Shown here piece after piece: positions 1 to 7,595 of a stretch of 12,501 nt of DNA. The position numbers were made by a program, and so were the translations under genes. Origin of the DNA: Nitrospirota bacterium (GTDB lineage Bacteria; Nitrospirota; RBG-16-64-22; JACRHK01); the NCBI GenBank assembly GCA_016217625.1, contig JACRHK010000030.1, forward strand, positions 1-12,501, written 5' to 3'. The notes below the pieces were generated by a model, which had not been told where the DNA came from, searched no databases, and worked only from the letters and a program-made list of their open reading frames with translations. Each line of letters begins with the position of its first letter. The stretch's first letter is position 1.

Positions 1-1
1 C

Positions 2-616
2 CTCCTCCTGCTCCTCGGCCTGTTGATCTTCCCGCCGGAAGCGTTGGGGGAGCTGGGGGGAACCCTCCAGATCGTGGGGGGCGTCTCATTCATGATCTAC
101 CTGGTCCTGCTGGGCCTCCTCTTGTTGGCCTATTCCCGGCAGTCCGCCGCGCTGCGTTGGGGAGAGCGCTTCTGCCGTCCCCTGCCGGCCCGATGGCGGA
201 GCCTCCTCATCCGTCTGCTCGGGACCTTCCTCACCGGCTTGGGGGTGCTCCATCAGGGGCACGCCCTCCTGGTCGTTACGGCGTACTCCCTCTTGCACTG
301 GGCGTTGGCCGTGGCGCCCGTCTATCTATTGTTCCCGGCTTTCGGTCTCCAACTTCCAGTGGGGGCTGCCGTCCTCGTCCTCGTCCTGGTGGCCTTCGGC
401 GTGATGATTCCCTCCTCCCCCGGATATGTGGGGACGTTCCACGCCGCCACGGTCGCGGCGCTCGCTATTTATGGCGTGCCCCGGGAAACGGCGCTGGGGT
501 TCGCCGTCCTCCTCCACGCCGTCTCGATCCTCCCCGTGACGCTGCTGGGGCTCGGGTACCTGTGGCGGGAGGGGCTGTCGTGGCGGCAAATCAGGGAAGT
601 AGGCAGTAAGGAGTAA
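2..616 (+). CDS. YbhN/UPF0104-type flippase-like membrane protein, C-terminal part (5' end outside window)
   Basis: The frame is open to the left window edge (it begins [12 protein letters not shown]), so the start lies outside; a TTG at 23 is possible but falls inside a hydrophobic segment and is unlikely to be the real start. About 204 residues are visible, with several hydrophobic helices. The segment [23 protein letters not shown], followed by [15 protein letters not shown] and a glycine-rich last helix, matches the conserved end of the lysylphosphatidylglycerol synthase transmembrane region family (YbhN, AglD2, UPF0104), thought to act on membrane lipids or lipid-linked sugars. The substrate cannot be told from this fragment. 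The last residues (VGSKE) and the TAA stop at 614-616 are encoded by the heptamer array at 599-682, so the natural C-terminus may have been replaced by repeat-encoded residues. Confidence 0.75.
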   Translation, partial: LLLLLGLLIFPPEALGELGGTLQIVGGVSFMIYLVLLGLLLLAYSRQSAALRWGERFCRPLPARWRSLLIRLLGTFLTGLGVLHQGHALLVVTAYSLLHWALAVAPVYLLFPAFGLQLPVGAAVLVLVLVAFGVMIPSSPGYVGTFHAATVAALAIYGVPRETALGFAVLLHAVSILPVTLLGLGYLWREGLSWRQIREVGSKE

Positions 617-682
617 GCGGTAGGGAGTAGGGGGTAGGGAGTAGGCAGTAGGGAGTAGGCAGTAGGGAGTAGGCAGTAGGGA
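599..682. repeat. Heptanucleotide tandem array, 12 units of GTAGGSA
   Basis: Twelve consecutive 7-base units in unbroken phase, consensus GTAGG(G/C)A. The first three are the most diverged (GTAGGCA, GTAAGGA, GTAAGCG). From 634 on, GTAGGGA and GTAGGCA alternate strictly, giving a 14-base higher-order period. Unit 3 contains the TAA stop of the upstream membrane-protein gene. There is no spacer structure, so it is not CRISPR. It resembles in style the short tandemly repeated repetitive (STRR) heptamers described in cyanobacteria. Confidence 0.95.
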
Positions 683-753
683 AAATGGAGGCAAGGTGAT
701 ACGCGATTAATGCGGACATAAGATTTCTTGATGGATCGCATGCGGCTTACGCC

Positions 754-783
754 TTGACACTCTTCCGACCGCAAGGCTACAAT
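754..783 (+). promoter_or_regulatory. Sigma-70-type promoter for rpiB-glyA
   Basis: TTGACA (754-759), an 18-base spacer and TACAAT (778-783): a full match at -35 and 5 of 6 at -10. Transcription would begin near 790, leaving a leader of about 20 bases. A Shine-Dalgarno GGAG at 800-803 sits five bases before the rpiB ATG. The 71 bases between the heptamer array and this promoter (683-753) show nothing else I can name. Confidence 0.75.
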
Positions 784-808
784 AAACGAACTTATCTCCG
801 GAGAACAT

Positions 809-1255
809 ATGAGGATCGCAGTCGGAGCGGATCACGCCGGCCGGGAGCTGAAAGATCGCCTCGTGGCCTTCCTGAAGGATCGCCACCTGGAGGTGAGCGA
901 CTACGGCGCCTCGGGGGAGGGATCGGTCGATTACCCGGATTTTGCCGAGGCGGTGGCGGAAGCCGTCGCGCAGGGGAAGGCCGATCGGGGGCTGCTCATC
1001 TGCGGGACGGGGATCGGGATGAGCATCGCCGCCAACAAGGTGCCGGGGGTCCGCGCCGCCCTCTGCCACGACGCCTATACGGCCCGGATGAGCCGGATGC
1101 ACAACGACGCCAACGTCCTCACGCTGGGAGCCTGGGTCGTGGGACAGGGCGTGGCCCAGGAGACGCTGGCCGTCTGGCTCGACACCCCGTTTGAAGGGGG
1201 GCGCCACCAGCGCCGGATCGAGAAGATCCTCCGATTGGAGCAGAACCGATCATGA
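809..1255 (+). CDS. rpiB: Ribose-5-phosphate isomerase B
   Basis: Interconverts ribose 5-phosphate and ribulose 5-phosphate in the non-oxidative pentose phosphate pathway (cytoplasmic, RpiB/LacAB family). The 148 residues are the usual family length. Visible signatures are GADHAG at 6-11, the catalytic loop [13 protein letters not shown] starting at C65, H98 in RMHNDANVL (the residue that opens the sugar ring in E. coli RpiB), and the C-terminal [10 protein letters not shown] phosphate-binding segment. The ATG at 809 is supported by GGAG five bases upstream and by the [11 protein letters not shown] start typical of the family. It is first in an operon: its TGA overlaps the glyA ATG by four bases (ATGA at 1252). 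The rpiB-glyA-nrdR order recurs in several bacterial phyla. Identification is secure. Confidence 0.96.
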   Translation: MRIAVGADHAGRELKDRLVAFLKDRHLEVSDYGASGEGSVDYPDFAEAVAEAVAQGKADRGLLICGTGIGMSIAANKVPGVRAALCHDAYTARMSRMHNDANVLTLGAWVVGQGVAQETLAVWLDTPFEGGRHQRRIEKILRLEQNRS

Positions 1256-2604
1256 AAAACCCGCAGGAGATTCCCACCGCCCCGATGCCTTTGGATGCGG
1301 GGCGGTCCGAAGGACATCAGACCGCGGCCCGGGAGGCCTTGCACCGGCCCCTCTCCGCCGTGGACCCGGATGTCGCGGAAGCCATCGACCGGGAGGTGGC
1401 CCGGGAGGAGGAGCAGCTCATCCTCATCGCCTCGGAGAACTACGCCAGCCGCGCCGTCCTCGAGGCCCAGGGCTCCGTCTTCACGAACAAGTACGCCGAG
1501 GGGTACCCGGGGCGGCGGTACTACGGCGGGTGCGAGTTCGCGGACCGCGTCGAATCCCTCGCCGTCGAGCGGGCCAAGGCGATCTTCGGCGCCGAGCACG
1601 CGAACGTCCAGCCCCACTCCGGATCGCAGGCGAACATGGCCGTCTACTATGCCGTGCTCAAGCCCGGGGATCGGATCCTCTCGATGGACCTCTCCCACGG
1701 GGGGCACCTCACCCACGGCAGCCCCGTGAGCTTCTCCGGCACCCTCTATCAGGCGCACTTCTACGGCGTGGACCGGCAGACGGGACGGATCGACTTCAAC
1801 CGGGTGGAGGAGATCGCGAAGGCGTGTCTCCCGAAGCTGATCGTCACCGGCTACTCCGCTTATCCCCGGACGATCGATTTCGCCGCGTTCCGCGCCGTGG
1901 CGGACCGGGTCGGCGCGCACCTCATGGCCGACATCGCCCATATCGCCGGCATGGTGGCGGTGGGGATCCACCCGAGCCCCATCCCTCACGCCGGATTCGT
2001 GACCACGACGACGCACAAGACGCTGCGCGGTCCGCGGGGTGGGATGGTCCTCTGCCGGAAGGAGCATGCCAAGGCGATCGACAAGGCGGTCTTCCCCGGG
2101 CTGCAGGGCGGGCCGCTGGTCCACGTCATCGCCGCGAAGGCCGTGGCCTTCAAGGAAGCGCTGACCCCCGAGTTCGCGAAGTATCAGGCGCAGATCGTGG
2201 CGAACGCGAAGGCGCTGGCCGAGGGGCTCCTGAGCCGGGGGTTCACGCTCCTCTCCGGGGGGACGGACAACCACCTGATCCTCATGGACCTGAGGGACAA
2301 GGGGATGACGGGGAAGGAGGCGGAGGAGGCGCTGGAGCGGGCCGGGATCGCCGCGAATAAGAATACGGTCCCCTTTGAGGAGCGGCCTCCTTCGATCGCC
2401 AGCGGGATCCGGCTGGGGACGCCGATCCTCACGACCCGCGGGATGCGGGAAGCGGAGATGGAACTCGTGGCCGGCTATATCGCCCGGGCGCTGGAGCGTC
2501 CGGCCGACACGGAGCTCCAAGCAAAAGTCCGGGATGAGGTCCTGGCCCTCTGCCGGGCGTTCCCGGCGTATCGCTCAGGGATAATACGTGACCGTGACCC
2601 GTGA
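1252..2604 (+). CDS. glyA: Serine hydroxymethyltransferase
   Basis: Pyridoxal-phosphate enzyme converting serine and tetrahydrofolate to glycine and methylene-tetrahydrofolate, the main one-carbon entry point. Fold-type I signatures: IASENYAS near 59-66, [13 protein letters not shown] at 81-93, HSGSQAN at 122-128, DIAHIAG with D227 and H230, and [14 protein letters not shown] with the PLP lysine at K256 (E. coli K229). At 450 residues it is longer than the usual ~415. About 33 hydrophilic residues precede the normal beginning ([12 protein letters not shown]), and the C-terminus runs past the usual FPxY end into repeat-encoded GIIRDRDP. The start at 1252 is favoured by the ATGA overlap with rpiB, although its GGAG (1237-1240) is rather far away; M12 at 1285 is a less supported alternative. 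The stop lies inside the GTGACC repeat. Confidence 0.96.
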   Translation: MKNPQEIPTAPMPLDAGRSEGHQTAAREALHRPLSAVDPDVAEAIDREVAREEEQLILIASENYASRAVLEAQGSVFTNKYAEGYPGRRYYGGCEFADRVESLAVERAKAIFGAEHANVQPHSGSQANMAVYYAVLKPGDRILSMDLSHGGHLTHGSPVSFSGTLYQAHFYGVDRQTGRIDFNRVEEIAKACLPKLIVTGYSAYPRTIDFAAFRAVADRVGAHLMADIAHIAGMVAVGIHPSPIPHAGFVTTTTHKTLRGPRGGMVLCRKEHAKAIDKAVFPGLQGGPLVHVIAAKAVAFKEALTPEFAKYQAQIVANAKALAEGLLSRGFTLLSGGTDNHLILMDLRDKGMTGKEAEEALERAGIAANKNTVPFEERPPSIASGIRLGTPILTTRGMREAEMELVAGYIARALERPADTELQAKVRDEVLALCRAFPAYRSGIIRDRDP

Positions 2605-2668
2605 CCGTGACCGAAGAAACAACGTGACCGATCTCCGTGACCGTGACTCGTCACGGGCCACGGTCACG
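2587..2668. repeat. GTGACC repeat cluster with perfect 13-bp direct repeat and 10-bp hairpin
   Basis: CGTGACCGTGACC occurs twice head to tail (2587-2599, 2600-2612), followed by more GTGACCG copies. A perfect 10-bp inverted repeat, CGTGACCGTG (2636-2645) with CACGGTCACG (2659-2668), encloses a 13-base loop. The first copies are translated as RDRDP at the end of GlyA, and the TGA within the motif is the glyA stop. This fills the first half of the glyA-nrdR gap. Confidence 0.9.
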
Positions 2669-2677
2669 AAGCATAGT

Positions 2678-2697
2678 GGCGCGACGCGCTTTTTTTT
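2678..2697 (+). terminator. Possible weak Rho-independent terminator after glyA
   Basis: GCGCGACGCGC at 2679-2689 runs straight into eight T residues (2690-2697). Steric limits leave a stem of only 3-4 bp around a 5-base loop, which is weak. The stronger 10-bp hairpin just upstream (2636-2668) may contribute. If active, nrdR and rnf need their own promoter in 2698-2747, where I see only poor -10-like AT-rich stretches. Confidence 0.35.
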
Positions 2698-2747
2698 GTT
2701 GGCGAATACATGCGGATATTCGAATACTTTTAACGTCGAGGCGTATT

Positions 2748-3212
2748 ATGCGCTGCCCGTTCTGCGGTCACCAGGAAGATAAGGTCGTCGACTCCCGGAG
2801 CAGCAAGGAGGGAGAATCGATCCGGCGTCGCCGGGAGTGCCTGGGGTGCGGGAAGCGCTTCACCACCTACGAAACGGTGGAGGCGATCCTCCCCATGGTC
2901 GTCAAGAAGGACGGCCGCAGGGAGCCGTTCGATCGCCAGAAGGTCCTGGCCGGGTTGAAGAAGGCCTGCGAAAAGCGGCCGATCAGCGTGGAGACGCTGG
3001 AGTCGATTGCCTCGGAGGTGGAGCAGGCGCTGCAGGAACGCGCCGACAAGGAGGTCCCTTCCACCTGGATCGGCGGGGAGATCATGAAGCGGCTCCACGC
3101 CCTCGACCCGGTGGCGTACGTCCGCTTCGCCTCGGTCTATCGGGAGTTCAAAGACGTCAACGCCTTTGTGGACGAGCTGAAGGTATTCCTCGGAGAAAAA
3201 AGAAAAGAATGA
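2748..3212 (+). CDS. nrdR: Transcriptional repressor NrdR
   Basis: Nucleotide-sensing repressor of ribonucleotide reductase genes. The 154 residues are the usual length. An N-terminal zinc ribbon (MRCPFCG with C3 and C6, CLGCGKRF with C31 and C34) binds NrdR boxes; the conserved RRRREC and RFTTYE segments follow. The ATP-cone domain spans about residues 47-137 ([16 protein letters not shown] through [11 protein letters not shown]) and senses ATP/dATP. The same frame extends upstream to 2637, but the family begins exactly at MRCPFC, and GAGG at 2738-2741 is well placed for the ATG at 2748. No clear NrdR box is visible here, so its targets are probably elsewhere. Its last four bases overlap the rnfC ATG (ATGATG at 3209-3214), so the two are probably translationally coupled. 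Confidence 0.96.
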   Translation: MRCPFCGHQEDKVVDSRSSKEGESIRRRRECLGCGKRFTTYETVEAILPMVVKKDGRREPFDRQKVLAGLKKACEKRPISVETLESIASEVEQALQERADKEVPSTWIGGEIMKRLHALDPVAYVRFASVYREFKDVNAFVDELKVFLGEKRKE

Positions 3213-4558
3213 TGACGGCTCTGACCTTTCACGGGGGGATCCACCCTTACTACGGCAAAGAGCTCACGCAGGGCGCGCCGACGGAAGAGATGAAAGCGCC
3301 CCAGCGGGTCGTCATCCCCCTGGTGCAGCATATCGGGGCGCCCTGCGAGCCGCTGGTGAAGATCGGCGACCAGGTCTTCAAAGGACAACGCCTCGGCGAG
3401 GCGAAGAGCCCGGTCTCCGCGCCGGTCCACGCCTCCATCTCGGGGAAAGTGACCGGACTGGGATCTTTCCCGCACCCCAGCGGCAAGGAGTTCCCTGCCG
3501 TCGTCATCGAGTCGGACGGCCGCGACGTCTGGGCTGAGGAGGCGCTGGCGGACCGGCCGGACGGCCTCTCCCTGGATCCCGCGGCGCTCCGCGAGATCGT
3601 CCGGGGGGCGGGGATCGTCGGGATGGGAGGGGCCACGTTCCCCACGCACGTGAAGCTCCAAGTCCCGGCGGAGACGAAGATCCATACGCTGGTGATCAAC
3701 GGCGTGGAGTGCGAGCCGTACCTGACGGCCGACCACCGGGTGATGCTGGAGCAGACGCCGGAGCTGATCGAGGGGATCAAGATCCTCCGGCGGATCGTGC
3801 AGGCGGAGCGGGTCGTCATCGGGATCGAAGACAACAAGCCGGACGCCGTGGCGCGGGTGCGCGCGGCCCTCAAGGGCGAGCCCGATCTGCCGGCCGAGGT
3901 GAAGGTGCTCAAGACGAAGTACCCGCAGGGGGGGGAGAAGCAGCTCATCAAGGCCGCGCTCGGTTTGGAGGTCCCCTCGGGCGGGCTGCCGTTTCAGATC
4001 GGCATCGTCGTCCAGAATGTCGGCACCGCGGTCGCGGTGTATGAGGCCGTCCGTTTCGGCAAGCCGCTCATCGACCGGATCGTGACCGTGACCGGTTTCG
4101 GGATCCGCCACCCCAAGAACCTCCGGGTCCGGATCGGGACAAGGGTCAGGGACGTCCTCGACGCTTGCGAGGGGTTCCACGGCGAGCCGGGGAAGGTGAT
4201 CTTCGGCGGCCCGATGATGGGGATGGCGCAACATTCCCTGGATGTCCCCATCATCAAGGGGACGGGCGGGGTGCTGGTCTTCCCCAGGGAGCGGGTGGCC
4301 GCGGAGCCGTTCAGGCCCTGCATCCGCTGCGCGCTCTGCATCGAGGCCTGCCCCCAGGGGCTTCTGCCCAACATGCTGTCGGTGGCGGCCGAGGGGCTGC
4401 ACTTCGAGGAGGCGAAGCACTATCACCCCTTCGACTGCATCGAGTGCGGCTGCTGCGATTACGTCTGCCCCTCCCGTCGGCCCATCGTCCACCACATCAA
4501 GCATGTGAAGGCGGAGCTGACGGCCAAGAAGGCTCAGGCGGTGAAGAAGGCGAGCTAA
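3209..4558 (+). CDS. rnfC: Rnf electron transport complex subunit RnfC
   Basis: Peripheral cytoplasmic subunit that exchanges electrons with NAD(H) in the Rnf ferredoxin:NAD+ oxidoreductase. The 449 residues are typical. In order: the RnfC N-terminal barrel-sandwich segment (about 30-105), the nucleotide/flavin-binding [18 protein letters not shown] at 133-150 with [18 protein letters not shown] after it (related to the NADH-binding NuoF fold), a SLBB-like region near 290-330, and two [4Fe-4S] motifs, C371/C374/C377/C381 and C410/C413/C416/C420. The C-terminus is lysine-rich. The open frame extends back to 2837 inside nrdR, but homology begins at [11 protein letters not shown], so ATG 3209 (4-base overlap with nrdR) or the adjacent ATG 3212 is the start. 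First gene of rnfCDGEAB. Confidence 0.96.
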   Translation: MMTALTFHGGIHPYYGKELTQGAPTEEMKAPQRVVIPLVQHIGAPCEPLVKIGDQVFKGQRLGEAKSPVSAPVHASISGKVTGLGSFPHPSGKEFPAVVIESDGRDVWAEEALADRPDGLSLDPAALREIVRGAGIVGMGGATFPTHVKLQVPAETKIHTLVINGVECEPYLTADHRVMLEQTPELIEGIKILRRIVQAERVVIGIEDNKPDAVARVRAALKGEPDLPAEVKVLKTKYPQGGEKQLIKAALGLEVPSGGLPFQIGIVVQNVGTAVAVYEAVRFGKPLIDRIVTVTGFGIRHPKNLRVRIGTRVRDVLDACEGFHGEPGKVIFGGPMMGMAQHSLDVPIIKGTGGVLVFPRERVAAEPFRPCIRCALCIEACPQGLLPNMLSVAAEGLHFEEAKHYHPFDCIECGCCDYVCPSRRPIVHHIKHVKAELTAKKAQAVKKAS

Positions 4559-4560
4559 GG

Positions 4561-5631
4561 ATGGCCGAGGAGCAGCCGGCAACGCCGCCCCCCGCGAAGG
4601 CCGAGAAGGCGCCGGAGAAAGCGAAAGCGCCACCCGAGCCCAAGCTCTTCGTCTCGGCCTGGCCGCACGTCCGGAGCGAAGAGTCGGTTCCCCGGATCAT
4701 GTGGACGGTGGTGGCCACGCTCCTGCCGGCCACGCTGGTCTCCGTCTACTTCTTCGGCTGGGACGCCCTGTACGTCCTCCTCCTGACGACCGGCGCGGCC
4801 TTGGGGACGGAAGCGGCGATCCAGCGGTTGCTCAAGCAGCCCCTCACGATCGAGGACGGAAGCGCGACGGTCACGGGGCTCCTCCTGGCGCTGACGCTGC
4901 CGCCCGGCTCCCCCTGGTGGCTGGGGATCGTGGGCGGCGTGATTGCCATCGCCCTGGGGAAGCAGGTCTTCGGGGGGTTGGGGTACAACCCCTTCAACCC
5001 GGCGCTGGTGGGGCGGGTCTTCCTCCTCATCGCCTTCCCCCTGGAGATGACGACCTGGCAGTTGCCGCATCCGCCGATGCTGGGTGTGGAGGCCGTGTCG
5101 GGGGCAACGCCGCTGGGGATGCTCCAGGTGGGCCGCCTGACGGGGAAGGGGATCGGCGAGGCGGCGGAGGTGAACCTGTGGGATGCCTTTATCGGCCACA
5201 TCGGCGGGTCGCTGGGGGAGACCTCGGCCCTGGCGTTGTTGCTGGGCGGGGCGTACCTCCTCTACCGCCATTACATCACGTGGCACATTCCCGTGTCGAT
5301 GGCGGCTACGGTGGCCCTGCTGAGCCTTCCCTTCTGGCTCTGGGACCCGACGCGGTATGCGAGCCCGCAGTTCCATGTGTTCACGGGGGGACTCCTCATC
5401 GGGGCCCTCTTCATGGCGACGGACATGGTCACCTGCCCTACGACGCCGAAGGGGCAGCTCCTGTTCGGGTTTGGGTGCGGGTTGTTCACCCTCCTCATCC
5501 GGATGTGGGGCGGATACCCGGAGGGGGTGTCGTTCGCCATCCTACTCATGAACGCGGCGACACCGATCATTGATCGATACATCCAGCCGGCCCGGTACGG
5601 CGCGAGGGGAAGCGGTGCATCCCCTGCTTAG
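4561..5631 (+). CDS. rnfD: Rnf electron transport complex subunit RnfD
   Basis: Integral membrane flavoprotein of the Rnf ion pump, homologous to NqrB. It carries FMN covalently bound to the threonine of an SGAT motif, here T183 in EAVSGATPLGM. The chain has 356 residues with several hydrophobic helices from about residue 46, plus the conserved GGLGYNPFNPALVGR (138-152) and the late ATDMVTCPTTPKGQ and GGYPEGVSFAILLMNA segments. Residues 1-28 form an Ala/Pro/Lys/Glu-rich cytoplasmic tail before LFVSAWPHVRS that I do not associate with standard RnfD. The ATG at 4561 follows the rnfC stop by two bases. The last six codons overlap the GTG start of rnfG. Confidence 0.95.
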   Translation: MAEEQPATPPPAKAEKAPEKAKAPPEPKLFVSAWPHVRSEESVPRIMWTVVATLLPATLVSVYFFGWDALYVLLLTTGAALGTEAAIQRLLKQPLTIEDGSATVTGLLLALTLPPGSPWWLGIVGGVIAIALGKQVFGGLGYNPFNPALVGRVFLLIAFPLEMTTWQLPHPPMLGVEAVSGATPLGMLQVGRLTGKGIGEAAEVNLWDAFIGHIGGSLGETSALALLLGGAYLLYRHYITWHIPVSMAATVALLSLPFWLWDPTRYASPQFHVFTGGLLIGALFMATDMVTCPTTPKGQLLFGFGCGLFTLLIRMWGGYPEGVSFAILLMNAATPIIDRYIQPARYGARGSGASPA

Positions 5632-6202
5632 GCTGGTCGGCGCCATCACGGCCATCTGCATCGGGGCGGCCGTGGCGTTGGCCCTGGTCTACTCCGCGAC
5701 GAAGGAGCCGATCGCCGAGCAGAAGCGGCTGAAGCTCCTCCGGTCGCTGCGGAGCGTGCTGCCGCCGTTCGACAACGCCATCGACCGGGACACGAAAGAA
5801 CTCGACCTGGGAGTGGATACCCGCGGGAACCCCGTCACGAAGGCATTCTACCTGGCTATGCGGGAGGGGAAACCCGTGGGGACAGCCTTCCAGATGACGG
5901 CCCCCGACGGCTACTCGGGCGATATCGCGATCCTGATGGGCGTGGACCCCGAGGGGAAGATCACCGGGATCGAGATCGTGAGCCATAAGGAGACGCCCGG
6001 GTTGGGCGACAAGATTGTGAAGGAATCCTGGCGCAACCAGTTCAAGGGGAAATCGTTGACTATCGGGCGCCTGGATGTTAAAAAGGATGGAGGGGAGATC
6101 GACCAGTTCAGCGGCGCGACCATCTCCCCCCGAGCCGTCGTCAAGGCGGTGAAAGAAGGACTGAAGCTCTACGCAAAGGAGTTTCCCGATGGCAGACGCT
6201 AA
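5615..6202 (+). CDS. rnfG: Rnf electron transport complex subunit RnfG
   Basis: Single-span membrane flavoprotein (NqrC homologue) with a large extracytoplasmic FMN domain. FMN is expected on T169 of FSGATISPRAVVKAV. With the GTG start at 5615 the protein is 195 residues, with an N-terminal membrane helix at about 4-26 and the FMN_bind region from about 85 to 180 (GYSGDIAILMGVDPEGKITGIEIVSHKETPGLG). The frame continues upstream to a TTG at 5570, but GTG 5615 has a good Shine-Dalgarno (GAGGGGA at 5604-5610) and gives the normal short cytoplasmic N-terminus. It overlaps the rnfD end by 17 bases and the rnfE start by 14, which supports coupled translation and roughly equal subunit synthesis. Confidence 0.94.
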   Translation: MHPLLRLVGAITAICIGAAVALALVYSATKEPIAEQKRLKLLRSLRSVLPPFDNAIDRDTKELDLGVDTRGNPVTKAFYLAMREGKPVGTAFQMTAPDGYSGDIAILMGVDPEGKITGIEIVSHKETPGLGDKIVKESWRNQFKGKSLTIGRLDVKKDGGEIDQFSGATISPRAVVKAVKEGLKLYAKEFPDGRR

Positions 6203-6911
6203 AACGGCGACCCACCCGGGCGAGGGGGTCGCGGAGCCGATCGCGGTTCCCCGGCCCTCCCGCCTCAAGGTCTGGGCGCAAGACTTTGTCAACGGGGTCC
6301 GGGCGGAGAACCCGGTCCTCAAGCTCGTCCTGGGGCTCTGCCCCACGCTGGCCGTGAGCACGTCGGTCTTCAACGCCCTGGGGATGGGGGTTGCGGCCAC
6401 GTTCGTCCTCACGGGGTCCAACTTCGTCGTGGCCCTGCTCCGAAACTTCATCCCGGGCCGGGTCCGGATTCCCGCGTTCATCGTGGTCATCGCCTCGTTC
6501 GTGACAATCACGGACCTCTCCATCGCGGCCCTCTCGCCCGAGCTGTACGAGGCGCTGGGGATCTTCATCCCCCTCATCGTGGTCAACTGCATCATCCTGG
6601 CGCGGGCCGAGGCCTTCGCCGCGAAGAACCCCGTGACCCAGGCGGTGGCCGACGGCCTGGGGATGGGGCTGGGATTCACCCTGTCGCTCCTGCTCCTGGG
6701 GGCGATCCGAGAGGTCCTGGGGAATGGGACCGTCCTGGGGTATCCCCTCTTCGGCGAGTCGTTCTCGCCCGTCATCGTCCTGGTCCTGCCGGCGGGGTCG
6801 TTCCTCGTCCTGGGCGGGCTCGTGGCGATCTTCAATCTCCTGCAGCCGCCCCACAAGCCCCAGCCTGCCGGACTGGCAGGGGCCGAGGCGTCCGCCTCAG
6901 GCGGACATTAG
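6189..6911 (+). CDS. rnfE: Rnf electron transport complex subunit RnfE
   Basis: Polytopic membrane subunit homologous to NqrD; with RnfA it forms the antiparallel pair that holds an iron-sulfur centre inside the membrane. The expected cysteines are present at C51 (LGLCPTLAVS) and C134 (VVNCIILARAEAFA). The chain has 240 residues and about six hydrophobic helices. The N-terminus carries about 27 extra hydrophilic residues before VWAQDFVNGVRAENPVLK, where typical RnfE begins. The C-terminus is also unusual: after FNLLQPPHKPQ, the residues PAGLAGAEASASGGH are encoded by two palindromes (6864-6906). The start is clear: AAGGAG at 6176-6181 lies seven bases before ATG 6189. Confidence 0.95.
   Translation: MADAKTATHPGEGVAEPIAVPRPSRLKVWAQDFVNGVRAENPVLKLVLGLCPTLAVSTSVFNALGMGVAATFVLTGSNFVVALLRNFIPGRVRIPAFIVVIASFVTITDLSIAALSPELYEALGIFIPLIVVNCIILARAEAFAAKNPVTQAVADGLGMGLGFTLSLLLLGAIREVLGNGTVLGYPLFGESFSPVIVLVLPAGSFLVLGGLVAIFNLLQPPHKPQPAGLAGAEASASGGH
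6864..6906. repeat. Double palindrome inside the 3' end of rnfE
   Basis: First palindrome: CCTGCC (6864-6869), a 5-base loop and GGCAGG (6875-6880). Second: GTCCGCCT (6890-6897), one central base and AGGCGGAC (6899-6906); GAGGCG (6885-6890) can alternatively pair with CGCCTC (6893-6898). Both are translated as the last 15 residues of RnfE. The second shares CCGCCTCAGGCGG with the palindrome at 12005-12019. They look like REP-type mobile palindromes inserted into the gene's tail. Confidence 0.75.
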
Positions 6912-6920
6912 GAGGGCGCC

Positions 6921-7499
6921 ATGGACCTGATGCTGCTGTTCATCGGCACGGTGCTCGTCAACAACTTCGTCCTGGCCAAGATGCTGGGGCTCTGCCCCTT
7001 CGTGGGGGTCTCCCGGAGCGTGGAGAACTCCATCGGGATGGGGATGGCCGTGGTCTTCGTGATCTTCCTGGCCTCGGTGAGCGGCTGGTTCATGGACCGC
7101 TACGTCCTAACGCCTTACGGGATCACGTATCTCCGGACCCTCGTCTTCATCCTCCTCATCGCCGCGCTCGTGCAGCTCGTGGAGACCGTGATGCGCAAAT
7201 CGTTCCCTGCGCTCTACCGGGCGCTGGGGATCTACCTGCCGCTCATCACGACGAACTGCGTGGTGCTGGGGACGGTGATCCTCATCATGAACAAACGGTT
7301 CTCCCTGGTCGAGATGCTGATCTACGGCCTCGGATCGCCCATCGGCTTCTACGTGGCCCTGTTCCTCATCTCCAGCATCCGGGAGCAGCTCGCCCTGGCG
7401 AAAATCCCCCGGGCGTTCCAGGGGGCGGGGATCGCGTTGATTACGACGGGCATCCTGGCCCTGGCCTTCATGGGGTTCTCCGGGATGGTGAGGGAGTGA
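6921..7499 (+). CDS. rnfA: Rnf electron transport complex subunit RnfA
   Basis: Polytopic inner-membrane subunit, homologue of NqrE and partner of RnfE. The 192 residues are the standard length, with about six hydrophobic helices. C25 (KMLGLCPFVGVS) and C113 (LITTNCVVLG) are the conserved cysteines that, with C51 and C134 of RnfE, coordinate the intramembrane iron-sulfur centre. The start VNNFVLAKMLGLCPF is diagnostic. GGAGGG at 6911-6916, overlapping the rnfE TAG, positions ATG 6921. Unlike the other junctions in this operon, it is followed by a 153-base gap before rnfB, filled with repeats. Confidence 0.96.
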   Translation: MDLMLLFIGTVLVNNFVLAKMLGLCPFVGVSRSVENSIGMGMAVVFVIFLASVSGWFMDRYVLTPYGITYLRTLVFILLIAALVQLVETVMRKSFPALYRALGIYLPLITTNCVVLGTVILIMNKRFSLVEMLIYGLGSPIGFYVALFLISSIREQLALAKIPRAFQGAGIALITTGILALAFMGFSGMVRE

Positions 7500-7511
7500 T
7501 TGGGAGAGAGC

Positions 7512-7590
7512 GAGAGATTGGGAGATCGAGAGATTAAGAGATCGAGAGATTAAGAGATCAAGAGATTGAGAGATCGGAGATAGAGAGATC
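7512..7590. repeat. Purine-rich 16-bp tandem array (8-bp half-units) between rnfA and rnfB
   Basis: Five units of consensus GAGAGATTAAGAGATC: 7512-7527, 7528-7543, 7544-7559, 7560-7575 and a 15-base last unit at 7576-7590. Units two and three are identical. Each unit is two 8-base halves (GAGAGATT / AAGAGATC). The top strand contains almost no C except in GATC. It lies inside the rnf operon, directly after the rnfA stop, and opens no convincing gene. Confidence 0.9.
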
Positions 7591-7595
7591 GGGAA

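Noticed and set aside
599..682. CRISPR-like array
   Set aside because: Units are 7 bases in direct contact with no spacers.
326..774. Minus-strand frames with repeated [15 protein letters not shown] peptides
   Set aside because: These are translations of the GTAGGSA heptamer array read backwards; they have no start context or other domain.
1075..2520. Minus-strand open frame of 481 codons opposite glyA, and a similar one at 3137-4633 opposite rnfC
   Set aside because: Both are mirror frames of strongly conserved genes in GC-rich DNA; their translations are low-complexity Arg/Asp/His/Pro strings with no family motifs.
2637..2747. Upstream extension of nrdR
   Set aside because: The 37 extra residues are repeat-derived and unrelated to NrdR, which begins MRCPFC; the Shine-Dalgarno sits before 2748.
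2588..2782. A 64-codon frame over the glyA-nrdR spacer
   Set aside because: It is composed of repeat translation (TVTRDRDR) and runs into nrdR out of frame.
2837..3208. Upstream extension of rnfC inside nrdR
   Set aside because: It is the +1 shadow of nrdR; RnfC similarity begins at 3209-3215.
5570..5614. TTG start for rnfG
   Set aside because: No ribosome site and an atypical 15-residue tail; GTG 5615 has GAGGGGA at the right distance.
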